Origin: Acidimicrobiales bacterium
GTDB taxonomy: Bacteria; Actinomycetota; Acidimicrobiia; Acidimicrobiales; UBA8592
Length of the DNA: 54,263 bases
Direction: 5' to 3'
Assembly (NCBI GenBank): GCA_030740795.1
Contig: JASLWO010000003.1
Location: forward strand, 1 to 54,263
The position numbers and the translations under genes were made by a program. Of the stretch, positions 8,460-15,377 are shown in pieces. The first letter of the stretch is position 1. Every line of letters begins with the position of its first letter. A model generated the notes under the pieces. The model worked only from the letters and a program-made list of their open reading frames with translations, was not told where the DNA came from and searched no databases.

Positions 8460-8900
8460 TCACTGAATAGTGATCTCTTTGCGCTTTTTGCCCTCTGGAA
8501 TGATTTTTTCCATTGAGATACGAAGTAAACCATCTTTCAGTTCAGCTTCGCGCACTTCAACATCGTCAGAAATAGAGAAGCTCCGCTTGAAATAACGTTT
8601 CGAAATTCCTTTGTGGAGAACCTCAGCGCCATTCGAATCTGACTGTTCATCAACTAAGACAGCTTCAACAGTCAACATTCCATTCTCAACAACGACAGCG
8701 ATGTCATCCTTTGAGAACCCGGCTAAAGCAACCTCAATCAGGTAATCATTCTCACTGGTTTTTACAATATTGTATGGTGGATAATTCGTGGACAATGACG
8801 GCACGTCACTGAACATTGATTCAAAATGATCAAATACTGAATCAAAACCCACGGTTACAGGCCGCAATTTATTAAAGAGCGACAATGTAGTGGTAGTCAT
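8460..8900 (-). CDS. Small heat-shock protein Hsp20, IbpA/IbpB type
   Basis: A 146-residue alpha-crystallin-type holdase that keeps unfolding proteins soluble for DnaK/ClpB. It matches the class A (IbpA) layout closely: an N-terminal GFDSVFDHFESMF, YPPYNI at the domain start, the AGFSKDDI and ENGMLTVEA strands, HKGISKRYFKRSF, a GLLRISMEKIIPE segment and a C-terminal IxI-type tail (EITI). Actinobacteria more often carry the Hsp18/Acr type, so this version may have been acquired from a proteobacterium (inference). The start has a strong AGGAGG site eight bases upstream, which is buried in a predicted RNA hairpin. No CIRCE or HspR-type box was seen upstream, which supports control at translation. 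Confidence 0.95.
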   Translation of the reverse strand: MTTTTLSLFNKLRPVTVGFDSVFDHFESMFSDVPSLSTNYPPYNIVKTSENDYLIEVALAGFSKDDIAVVVENGMLTVEAVLVDEQSDSNGAEVLHKGISKRYFKRSFSISDDVEVREAELKDGLLRISMEKIIPEGKKRKEITIQ

Positions 8901-8902
8901 AA

Positions 8903-9000
8903 CTCAACCTCCTGTTAAGCAAAGTTAAAGGAACCTCGAAAGCATTCCATGTTGGTGTTCCAGAAACGCCGTCCCTCTTCCGGATGAGAGATGCAGCGTT
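8903..9000 (-). promoter_or_regulatory. ROSE-like RNA thermometer in the hsp20 5' leader
   Basis: Read on the minus strand, the bases just before the hsp20 ATG form a hairpin that hides the ribosome site. UUGCU (8922-8918) faces AGGAG (8913-8909) across the 4-base loop UAAC, with a G-G opposition (8920 to 8911) flanked by U-A and C-G pairs. This is the signature of the ROSE family. The stem can continue (C8924-G8908, A8925-U8907, A8926-U8906 and further weak pairs) if U8923 bulges. Two upstream stems are possible: GGAAC 8930-8934 with GTTCC 8957-8961, and AACGC 8965-8969 with GCGTT 8996-9000. A multi-hairpin leader of about 100 bases is typical for ROSE elements of proteobacterial hsp20 genes. 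Folding was done by eye. Confidence 0.7.
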
Positions 9001-9177
9001 CCTAGAGCAATTTGTTATTACACACTATTCAACAAAGGTATGCCCTTATATATTCCCAAGTTCTCTAATTTTTTAAGGAAACTCCTTCAGTGTAGGGTTC
9101 TTTCTTTGACTATTCATCGGACGTTAATTGGTAGCAAAGACCTCCAGACCTTATGCTGAAGCGAGAGAAAGAAAGGC

Positions 9178-10626
9178 ATGGAAATGGCGACTGAAGCTGA
9201 CAAAGAGGCGTTTCTTACCGAACTCCGTTCCCAGGTCGGTAACACCGGAGATACCCTCACCGCTCGTGACCCAGTCAATCAATCAACGATCAGGAACTGG
9301 TGCGATGCTGTTTCAGAATCCAACCCGTACTTCACTGATGAAAACGCTGCTGGTAAAGGACCTTATGGAAGGATCGTAGCCCCTCCCGCAATGCTGCAAG
9401 TCTGGGCAATGCCGGGTTTAATCATGGGGCAACAACCAGCGCGAGGAAATGACCCCAGCTCATCCACTTACGCCAAGCTTGATAACGCCGGCTTTATCAG
9501 TGTCGTAGCCACAAACGTTGAGTATGTGTTCCACAGGTACCTGGAACTTGGCGATGTGATCAGTGGGACCACAAAACTGGTAGACGTTTCGGAAGAGAAA
9601 GCGACTGGTTTAGGAATAGGCCATTTCGTCACCACCGAAACCGAATACGTGGACCAAAAAGGTGAACCTGTCGGCTCAATGTTTTTCAGAATACTTAAGT
9701 TCCGACCTGGTACCGGAAGAACTATAAAAAAAGAAGATCCCAAAGCGCAGGCACTTGAAGCCGCGGGTCTTGACCCGAACGAATACCTGCCCACTCCTGA
9801 ACGCCCTACCAGACCACGACCCCAATGGAATCAGGACCAAGAGTGGTTTTGGGAAGGGCTTAAGAAAAATGAATTGCGGATACAGCGATTCACAGATGAT
9901 GGGACCCTTGTGTTCCCCCCAGCGAACGCAAACCCTGGAACACATGCAATGGACTACGACTGGGTAGTGGCGTCAGGAAAAGGAACCCTGTACAGTCACA
10001 CGGTTGTTCATTACCCTCAGGTGCCTTCTTTTGACTACCCACTAATCGTTGGCGTAGTAGAACTTGAAGAAGGAGTTCGAATCATTTCAAATATTGTAAA
10101 TGTTAAACCTGAACAAATTCAGATCGGGATGCCTCTAGAAGTATGTTTCCCTGACACGAATTCTGACGAAGGCATAGTTCTGCACCAATTCCAACCAGCT
10201 CAACCACAACGAAACGAAACAACGCTAAGGACCAAAGACATAAATATCGAAGATGGCCTACCAATTTGCCCGATTACGTTAACTCCCCGGTTGATTGTTT
10301 CAACAGCGCTCGCAACCCGTGATTTTCAAGATGTGCATCACGACCGCGACGCAGCCCAACAAAAAGGTTCCTCCGATATTTTCATGAATATTCTCAGCAC
10401 AGCCGGCATCTCTGCGAGATGGCTAGGAGACTGGGCGGGCAACGACGTGGTGTTTGAAAATATAAAAATACAATTAGGAGCCCCGAATTACCCGTATGAC
10501 ACAATGACCATGTCGGGACAGGTAGAAGAAACCAACGAGGACGGCACTACCTCCGTTCGTTTCTCAGGTGAGAACAAACTCGGCTCCCATGTTAAGGGAA
10601 CCGCTACATTACGTTTCCCAGAATAA
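9178..10626 (+). CDS. MaoC-DUF35-MaoC fusion, ChsH2/ChsH1-like enoyl-CoA hydratase
   Basis: The 482-residue protein joins three modules. Residues 8-178 are an FAS1/MaoC-type dehydratase half (AAGKGPYGRIVAPPAML, YVFHRYLELGDVISGTT). Residues 220-335 are a DUF35 OB-fold (FWEGLKKNELRIQRF, then SGKGTLYSHTVVH). Residues 345-482 are a second MaoC hot dog with the catalytic-type stretch RDFQDVHHDRDAA. In mycobacteria these parts are split into ChsH2 (MaoC+DUF35) and ChsH1 (MaoC), which together hydrate a steroid side-chain enoyl-CoA. The DUF35 zinc-ribbon cysteines are all missing. The GH3 gene begins 17 bases downstream, so the two are likely cotranscribed. The substrate is unproven. Confidence 0.85.
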   Translation: MEMATEADKEAFLTELRSQVGNTGDTLTARDPVNQSTIRNWCDAVSESNPYFTDENAAGKGPYGRIVAPPAMLQVWAMPGLIMGQQPARGNDPSSSTYAKLDNAGFISVVATNVEYVFHRYLELGDVISGTTKLVDVSEEKATGLGIGHFVTTETEYVDQKGEPVGSMFFRILKFRPGTGRTIKKEDPKAQALEAAGLDPNEYLPTPERPTRPRPQWNQDQEWFWEGLKKNELRIQRFTDDGTLVFPPANANPGTHAMDYDWVVASGKGTLYSHTVVHYPQVPSFDYPLIVGVVELEEGVRIISNIVNVKPEQIQIGMPLEVCFPDTNSDEGIVLHQFQPAQPQRNETTLRTKDINIEDGLPICPITLTPRLIVSTALATRDFQDVHHDRDAAQQKGSSDIFMNILSTAGISARWLGDWAGNDVVFENIKIQLGAPNYPYDTMTMSGQVEETNEDGTTSVRFSGENKLGSHVKGTATLRFPE

Positions 10627-10643
10627 CCAAGGAGGGAATTGCG

Positions 10644-13184
10644 GTGACCGTCGATGAGCAACGAATCGCTGAAACCCTTGCACAACTTTCAGTTGAAGAT
10701 AAAGCCAACATAGTCACCGGGCATGGGATTTGGACCACACGGTCAGTAGAAAATGCAGAAATTCCATCCATGACCGTTACCGACGGCCCAAATGGAGCCA
10801 GAGGAGGCGGGCTTATGGGAACTGGCACCCCAACAGCATGCATTCCGGCAGGATCAGTGTTGGGGGCAACATGGAATCCGGAACTACTCAAAGAGTTAGG
10901 GGCGCTTCTAGGTGAGGAAAGCATCGCAAAAGGAGCGAACGTCCTTTTAGCTCCAACAATCAATCTTCATAGAAATCCGCTTGGCGGACGTAACTTCGAA
11001 AGCTACTCCGAAGACCCTTATCTGACCGGAACACTTGCTTCTTCATACATTCAAGGAGTGCAATCCAAAAACGTCGCTGTCACAGCGAAACATTTCGTAG
11101 CAAATGACTCAGAATACGAAAGAAATTCAATTGATAGCCAAGTCGATGAACGGACACTACGCGAAGTGTATTTACTTCCATTTGAGCATGCAGTCAAAGA
11201 TGGTGGGGCGTGGGGGATCATGAGTTCATACAATCGAGTCAATGGAACATTCGCCTCGGAAAACACATGGCTACTCAAAACCGTTCTTAGAGAACAGTGG
11301 GGTTTCGATGGCTTCGTCGTTTCAGATTGGTTCGCTGTCCGCTCAACCGGAGCATCAATCCAAGCCGGTCTGAGCTTAGAAATGCCAGGGCAAGGACAAT
11401 GGTATGGATCCGAACGTATACAGCAAGCTATCGAAAACGGTGAATGCGAAGAGAAGGATCTCGACCGGATCGTTATAGACATGCTGAAACTTATGCAAAG
11501 AACTAAGGCGTTTGAAGGCGTAGGTGGAGGAGAAGAAAAAGAGATAGACAGCCCAGAACACCGGGCTCTCATACGGTCTGCGGCGGCAGAAGGAACAGTA
11601 CTGATTAAAAACGATGGAGTGTTACCATTAACACCGGACACCATCGAATCTCTCGCAGTTATCGGTCCAAACTCCCGATCGGCGAAAATCATGGGAGGAG
11701 GGTCCGCAGGGGTTCGACCATACAGAAATATCAGCCCCCTCGCAGCTTTACAAGAACGACTGGATTTAGAAATCAGCTACGCCCAGGGCTGTGATATTGA
11801 CCGGACAACCCCAGCGATAGAAAAACCGGTACTTAAAGATGGTATCCAAGTCGAATTTTTCAACTCTCATGACCAAACCGGAACCGTGGCCACAACCAAA
11901 AAATATTCAACAACTGACTTCAAATTCTTCGGAGCTCCAGTCAATGGTGTCGATCCCATTACCTACTCGTTCATAGGAAAAGGAACCCTGCATCCTGAAA
12001 TCTCAGGCACGCATGAAATACGAGTCGTGCAAAGCGGAAAAACCCGGGTCCTGATAGATGGTGAAGCCGTCATTGACGCAACCGAAGGAGATTTCGGCAA
12101 AGGAGATGACTTCTTCGGAATGGGCTCAGCAGAAATCATAGGAGAAATCAATTTAAAAGCCGGCACAGAGGTGCCCATTGAGATCCAATTCTCCAGTGAA
12201 GGCGGTATTCTAATGCTGGGTTGCAGAATAGGTTTGAAACCGGTCATGGAAAGAGACCTAATCGCAGAAGCAGAAGAAATCGCTAAGCAAGCCGACGTAG
12301 CTCTTGTCGTTGTCGGTACGAACGATGACTGGGAAACCGAGGGTCGCGACCGAGATGCATTCACACTCCCAGGGGACCAAGTAGAACTGATAGAACGAAT
12401 CAGTAACGTCAACTCCAAAACGATTGTTGTTGTCAATACCGGTGGGCCACACGACATGAGTTGGTTAGATGCACCAAATGCTGCTCTTAGCATTGGCTTC
12501 GCAGGTCAAGAATTAGGAGAAGCACTAGTTGATGTTCTCGTTGGTGACAAAGACCCTGGCGGTCGCATGCCAACAACGACACCGGCACGATATGAACACA
12601 GCCCCGCCTACCTTAATTACCCGGGTGAGAATAGTGTTGTCCAATACGGCGAAGGACTCTACATCGGTTACCGGTGGTTTCACGCCCGGCACATAGAACC
12701 AGCCGTACCTTTCGGTCATGGACTTTCCTACGCAAATTTTGAATGGGGGACCCCACACGTCTCCGGTGCGGAAACGACAGACGTCACAACACCTGTGACG
12801 GTGGAAATAGACATAGAAAATACCAGCAACCGTACAGGCACAGAAGTCGTACAACTTTACATAGAACCCCCACCCAGCGTGCTACACCGGCCGGTAAGAG
12901 AACTCAAAGGATACGCAAAAATTGAAGTTGGTGCAGGAGAAACCAGAACAGCGAAAATTGAACTCGACTACCGCTCATTCGCTTATTACGATCCCGGTGA
13001 CCAGTTCTACACGACCCTTGCAGATAACTCGCCAGTTCCCAGAGAACGAGGGAAACGCCACACAGAACCAGGATGGTACGTTTCTCCTGGAACATACCGG
13101 CTTGTTATCGCCCGGTCAGCTACGAATCATCACACGGTCGTGGAATGCACGCTTGAAGGCGATGAAACCCGCTCTGCCCCTTAA
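10644..13184 (+). CDS. GH3 beta-glucosidase with inserted PA14 domain
   Basis: An 846-residue glycoside hydrolase family 3 enzyme. It has an N-terminal TIM barrel with TDGPNGAR (Asp47), GGRNFESYSEDP, the KH pair at 149-150 and the nucleophile Asp228 in VVSDW. The alpha/beta domain is split by a PA14 insertion at about 395-535. The likely acid/base is Glu566 in ETEGRDR. A fibronectin III-like domain closes the protein. The layout and length match yeast KmBglI and actinobacterial DesR. It should release terminal beta-glucose from oligosaccharides or glycosides. There is no signal peptide, so it acts on imported glycosides. It starts with GTG after an AAGGAGGG site. Confidence 0.93.
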   Translation: MTVDEQRIAETLAQLSVEDKANIVTGHGIWTTRSVENAEIPSMTVTDGPNGARGGGLMGTGTPTACIPAGSVLGATWNPELLKELGALLGEESIAKGANVLLAPTINLHRNPLGGRNFESYSEDPYLTGTLASSYIQGVQSKNVAVTAKHFVANDSEYERNSIDSQVDERTLREVYLLPFEHAVKDGGAWGIMSSYNRVNGTFASENTWLLKTVLREQWGFDGFVVSDWFAVRSTGASIQAGLSLEMPGQGQWYGSERIQQAIENGECEEKDLDRIVIDMLKLMQRTKAFEGVGGGEEKEIDSPEHRALIRSAAAEGTVLIKNDGVLPLTPDTIESLAVIGPNSRSAKIMGGGSAGVRPYRNISPLAALQERLDLEISYAQGCDIDRTTPAIEKPVLKDGIQVEFFNSHDQTGTVATTKKYSTTDFKFFGAPVNGVDPITYSFIGKGTLHPEISGTHEIRVVQSGKTRVLIDGEAVIDATEGDFGKGDDFFGMGSAEIIGEINLKAGTEVPIEIQFSSEGGILMLGCRIGLKPVMERDLIAEAEEIAKQADVALVVVGTNDDWETEGRDRDAFTLPGDQVELIERISNVNSKTIVVVNTGGPHDMSWLDAPNAALSIGFAGQELGEALVDVLVGDKDPGGRMPTTTPARYEHSPAYLNYPGENSVVQYGEGLYIGYRWFHARHIEPAVPFGHGLSYANFEWGTPHVSGAETTDVTTPVTVEIDIENTSNRTGTEVVQLYIEPPPSVLHRPVRELKGYAKIEVGAGETRTAKIELDYRSFAYYDPGDQFYTTLADNSPVPRERGKRHTEPGWYVSPGTYRLVIARSATNHHTVVECTLEGDETRSAP

Positions 13185-13204
13185 AAACATAAGCCCTTAA
13201 ATGC

Positions 13205-14002
13205 TTACATTCCCCAGGAGCCGTCTTCGCGTACCTTCCATGAACCGGCGGCGACGGTCCCTCCATCAACAGGGATAGTGGAACCAGTCACGAAACTCGC
13301 TAAATCAGAAGCGAGGAAACAAATCACAGCAGCGCATTCTTCCGGGGTTCCTTTCCTTCCAAGCGGAGTGGGTTGTAATCCTTGGATGAGCGCTCCGGAG
13401 TCCTCAGCAAGTTCGGCATCTCCAGGGGTGGGAATCATGTCAGGAGCTACACAATTCACTCGTATATTGCGGTTTCCCAATTCGACAGCAAGTGATTGGG
13501 TGAATTGTTGCACTGCTGCTTTCATAGCGGCGTATACGGCAAAACCCGGAGCTGAATGATAAGCCTCCACTGATGTCACGTTCACGATGGATGCGCCGTC
13601 ATTGATCATGGGCAGTACGGCACGAACACAATTAGTCACAGATCCGAAATTTTCACGGATAAGAACAGATTCCCCTTTCTCTGACACTTCGGAGAAAGGC
13701 GCCCAAAATCCTCCACCAGCGTTATTGACTAGAACATCAACCAATCCCAATTCAACACGCACCTTTTCAAAAAATTCTGCAACTAGGGAACTTTCACGCA
13801 CATCGATAACTGAAGAGATCACTTTCACGCCGCGATCGCGAATTTCACGCACAGTCTCTTGAAGCCCGTCTTCAAGCGTGTCACAGATAGCGACATGGGA
13901 GCCAAGGTCAGCGAACGCCAAAGCAGTAGCCTTGCCTATGCCTTGAGCTGCTCCAGTGACGACAGCAACCCGATCGGTGAGCAGCAAAGCGTTTGAATCC
14001 AT
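13205..14002 (-). CDS. SDR family oxidoreductase
   Basis: A 265-residue classical SDR with TGAAQGIG, the NNAGGG motif, catalytic Ser in NVTSVEA, YAAMK as Tyr/Lys pair and CVAPDMIPTPGD after the active site. The acidic DTLED after the second strand favours NAD(H). It probably oxidises a secondary alcohol or a 3-hydroxyacyl intermediate. It lies convergent to GH3 with only 20 bases between the stops, and divergent from the P450 operon. It has its own leaderless-type promoter with an ATGACG -35-like hexamer 17 bases upstream of TACTAA. Substrate unknown. Confidence 0.92.
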   Translation of the reverse strand: MDSNALLLTDRVAVVTGAAQGIGKATALAFADLGSHVAICDTLEDGLQETVREIRDRGVKVISSVIDVRESSLVAEFFEKVRVELGLVDVLVNNAGGGFWAPFSEVSEKGESVLIRENFGSVTNCVRAVLPMINDGASIVNVTSVEAYHSAPGFAVYAAMKAAVQQFTQSLAVELGNRNIRVNCVAPDMIPTPGDAELAEDSGALIQGLQPTPLGRKGTPEECAAVICFLASDLASFVTGSTIPVDGGTVAAGSWKVREDGSWGM

Positions 14003-14008
14003 GATGTC

Positions 14009-14014
14009 TTAGTA
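14009..14014 (-). promoter_or_regulatory. -10 box of SDR 13205-14002
   Basis: TACTAA on the minus strand, six bases before the ATG at 14002, with ATGACG (14032-14037) at 17-base spacing as a possible -35. Confidence 0.5.
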
Positions 14015-14044
14015 CCACAAAGAAGACGAGACGTCATAAACGCG

Positions 14045-14061
14045 GTTAGTTATTCCCTAAC
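14045..14061. promoter_or_regulatory. Inverted repeat GTTAG-N7-CTAAC
   Basis: GTTAG (14045-14049) and CTAAC (14057-14061) form a perfect 5-bp inverted repeat just upstream of the P450 -35 box. The matching copy before 20405 keeps CTAAC but not GTTAG, so this arm would be specific to the P450 side. The site is short, so the assignment is tentative. Confidence 0.3.
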
Positions 14062-14113
14062 AGATTTTTATTTTACGAGTTGACACATCAGGATTAATGG
14101 CATACATTAAATA
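14054..14113 (+). promoter_or_regulatory. P450 operon promoter, copy 1 of a duplicated 60-bp block
   Basis: It contains TTGACA, a 17-base spacer and TACATT at 14103-14108, a near-consensus housekeeping promoter. The start codon GTG at 14116 lies seven bases after the -10, so the mRNA would be leaderless. The block is identical at about 56 of 60 positions to 20316-20375. The palindrome TTAATG-GCATA-CATTAA (14094-14110) straddles the -10 and is a good candidate repressor operator. Confidence 0.8.
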
Positions 14114-14115
14114 AT

Positions 14116-15372
14116 GTGGCAACTGTTATAACAGATTTGATTGATGCATCATCGTACGGGGCTAATGGTGTACCTCATGAGTTATGGACGAAACTCCGCA
14201 AAGAGTCTCCCGTTTACTGGTACGCCCAACCCGGACATACCCCATTTTGGGCCATAACGAAACACGAAGACATTATGGAAGTGTCCAGCCAGCCAGAAAT
14301 TTTCTCCAACGAAGCTGGGGGAATCATAGTTCTCAATGAGGACCAGATAGATTCACTCCTTGAAGGCGGCTCCGGTAGCCCCTTGGCTCAGATGCGGACC
14401 ATTATCACCATGGATCCTCCCGAACATCGGACATATAGAAAAGTAGCAAGCGGATATTTTACGCCTAGAGGAGTAACTAATCTCGAAACGATCGTACGTG
14501 AAAGCGCTAAATCTGTTTTCGATGAACTTCCTAAAGAAGGACACGTTGACTTCATAGAAGCCATCGCTCAGAAACATCCACTACGAGTACTTGCAAACAT
14601 TTTGGGAATTGATGCCAGTCAAGAAGAAAGACTCCTCGTCATAACACAGGAGCTTTTCGGAGGCGAAGACCCAGATCTTCAACGCCAAGGAGAAGACCGG
14701 CTCAAAGCCCGTAAAGAATTGGGTATGGAGTTCTACATGCTCTTTGACGATGTCATCAAGGACAGACGTTCATGTCCAAGAGACGATCTCGCATCCATGC
14801 TTGCTAACGCAGAACTAAGCGAAGGCTGCCCACTTGGGGACTTAGAAACACTCGGGTACTACCTCATAGTGTTCACAGCCGGACACGACACCACCCGTAA
14901 CGCACTTTCGGGTGCGATCTCAGCTTTCTTGGACCACCCTCAACAATTCGCGAAACTGCACCAAGAACCGTCGCTAGTGAAAAGCGCGGTAGATGAAATC
15001 GTTCGCTGGACAACCCCAGTTAATTACATGAAACGACAAGCCTTAAAGGATTACGAACTGAGGGGGCAAAAAATCAAAGCTGGTGAAGAGTTGGCGCTTT
15101 TCTACTGTTCAGCGAATCGAGATGAAGATGTTTTTGAAGACCCCTTTGCGTTCAATATTGAACGCAACCCAAACAGGCACCTCGGTTTTGGGTGGGGTGA
15201 ACATTATTGCCTGGGAATACATCTGGCAAAAGCAAGCATGACAGCGCTCGTAGAGGAAATGGTTCGGCGCGTTGAATGGATGGAACCTGACGGTGACAGA
15301 ACCTATATTTCATCCAATTTTGTTGTGGGACTCAAATCTCTTCCAGTTAAGTACAAACTTAAAGACCAGTGA
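14116..15372 (+). CDS. Cytochrome P450
   Basis: A 418-residue soluble bacterial P450. The oxygen-binding I-helix motif AGHDTT is at 255-260, the ExxR pair at Glu294/Arg297, and the heme loop FGWGEHYCLG has Cys365 as heme ligand. The N-terminal and substrate-recognition regions resemble the CYP125/CYP142/CYP124 group that hydroxylates terminal methyls of sterol or branched lipid side chains, but this is only pattern similarity. It inserts one oxygen atom and needs ferredoxin and a reductase; neither is encoded nearby. The GTG start has no ribosome site. The following carboxyltransferase gene overlaps or abuts it, so the two are one operon, sharing its promoter type with the LLM-TetR operon at 20405. 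Confidence 0.95.
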   Translation: MATVITDLIDASSYGANGVPHELWTKLRKESPVYWYAQPGHTPFWAITKHEDIMEVSSQPEIFSNEAGGIIVLNEDQIDSLLEGGSGSPLAQMRTIITMDPPEHRTYRKVASGYFTPRGVTNLETIVRESAKSVFDELPKEGHVDFIEAIAQKHPLRVLANILGIDASQEERLLVITQELFGGEDPDLQRQGEDRLKARKELGMEFYMLFDDVIKDRRSCPRDDLASMLANAELSEGCPLGDLETLGYYLIVFTAGHDTTRNALSGAISAFLDHPQQFAKLHQEPSLVKSAVDEIVRWTTPVNYMKRQALKDYELRGQKIKAGEELALFYCSANRDEDVFEDPFAFNIERNPNRHLGFGWGEHYCLGIHLAKASMTALVEEMVRRVEWMEPDGDRTYISSNFVVGLKSLPVKYKLKDQ

Positions 15373-15377
15373 CCTCC

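Noticed and set aside
8384-8533. Extended N-terminus of the tyrosine phosphatase
   Set aside because: It would overlap hsp20 by more than 70 bases and run through its downstream hairpin; the added residues match no part of the family.
9106-9134. TTGACT-N17-TGGTAG as promoter of the MaoC fusion gene
   Set aside because: The -35 is good but the -10 has little resemblance to TATAAT, and no better hexamer fits the spacing.
8901-9177. CIRCE or HspR-type operator before hsp20
   Set aside because: Neither the TTAGCACTC/GAGTGCTAA nor a CTTGAGT/ACTCAAG pair was found; the RNA hairpin explains control better.
11051-11692. Long open frame on the minus strand inside the GH3 gene (also 11963-12493)
   Set aside because: It is opposite a well-supported coding region with full catalytic motifs; the translated product is Ser/Pro-rich with no family pattern, as expected of a complementary-strand artefact.
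13190-13207. TAAGC-N8-GCTTA repeat between GH3 and SDR stops as a terminator
   Set aside because: Five AT-rich pairs with an 8-base loop would be unstable, and no T tract follows.
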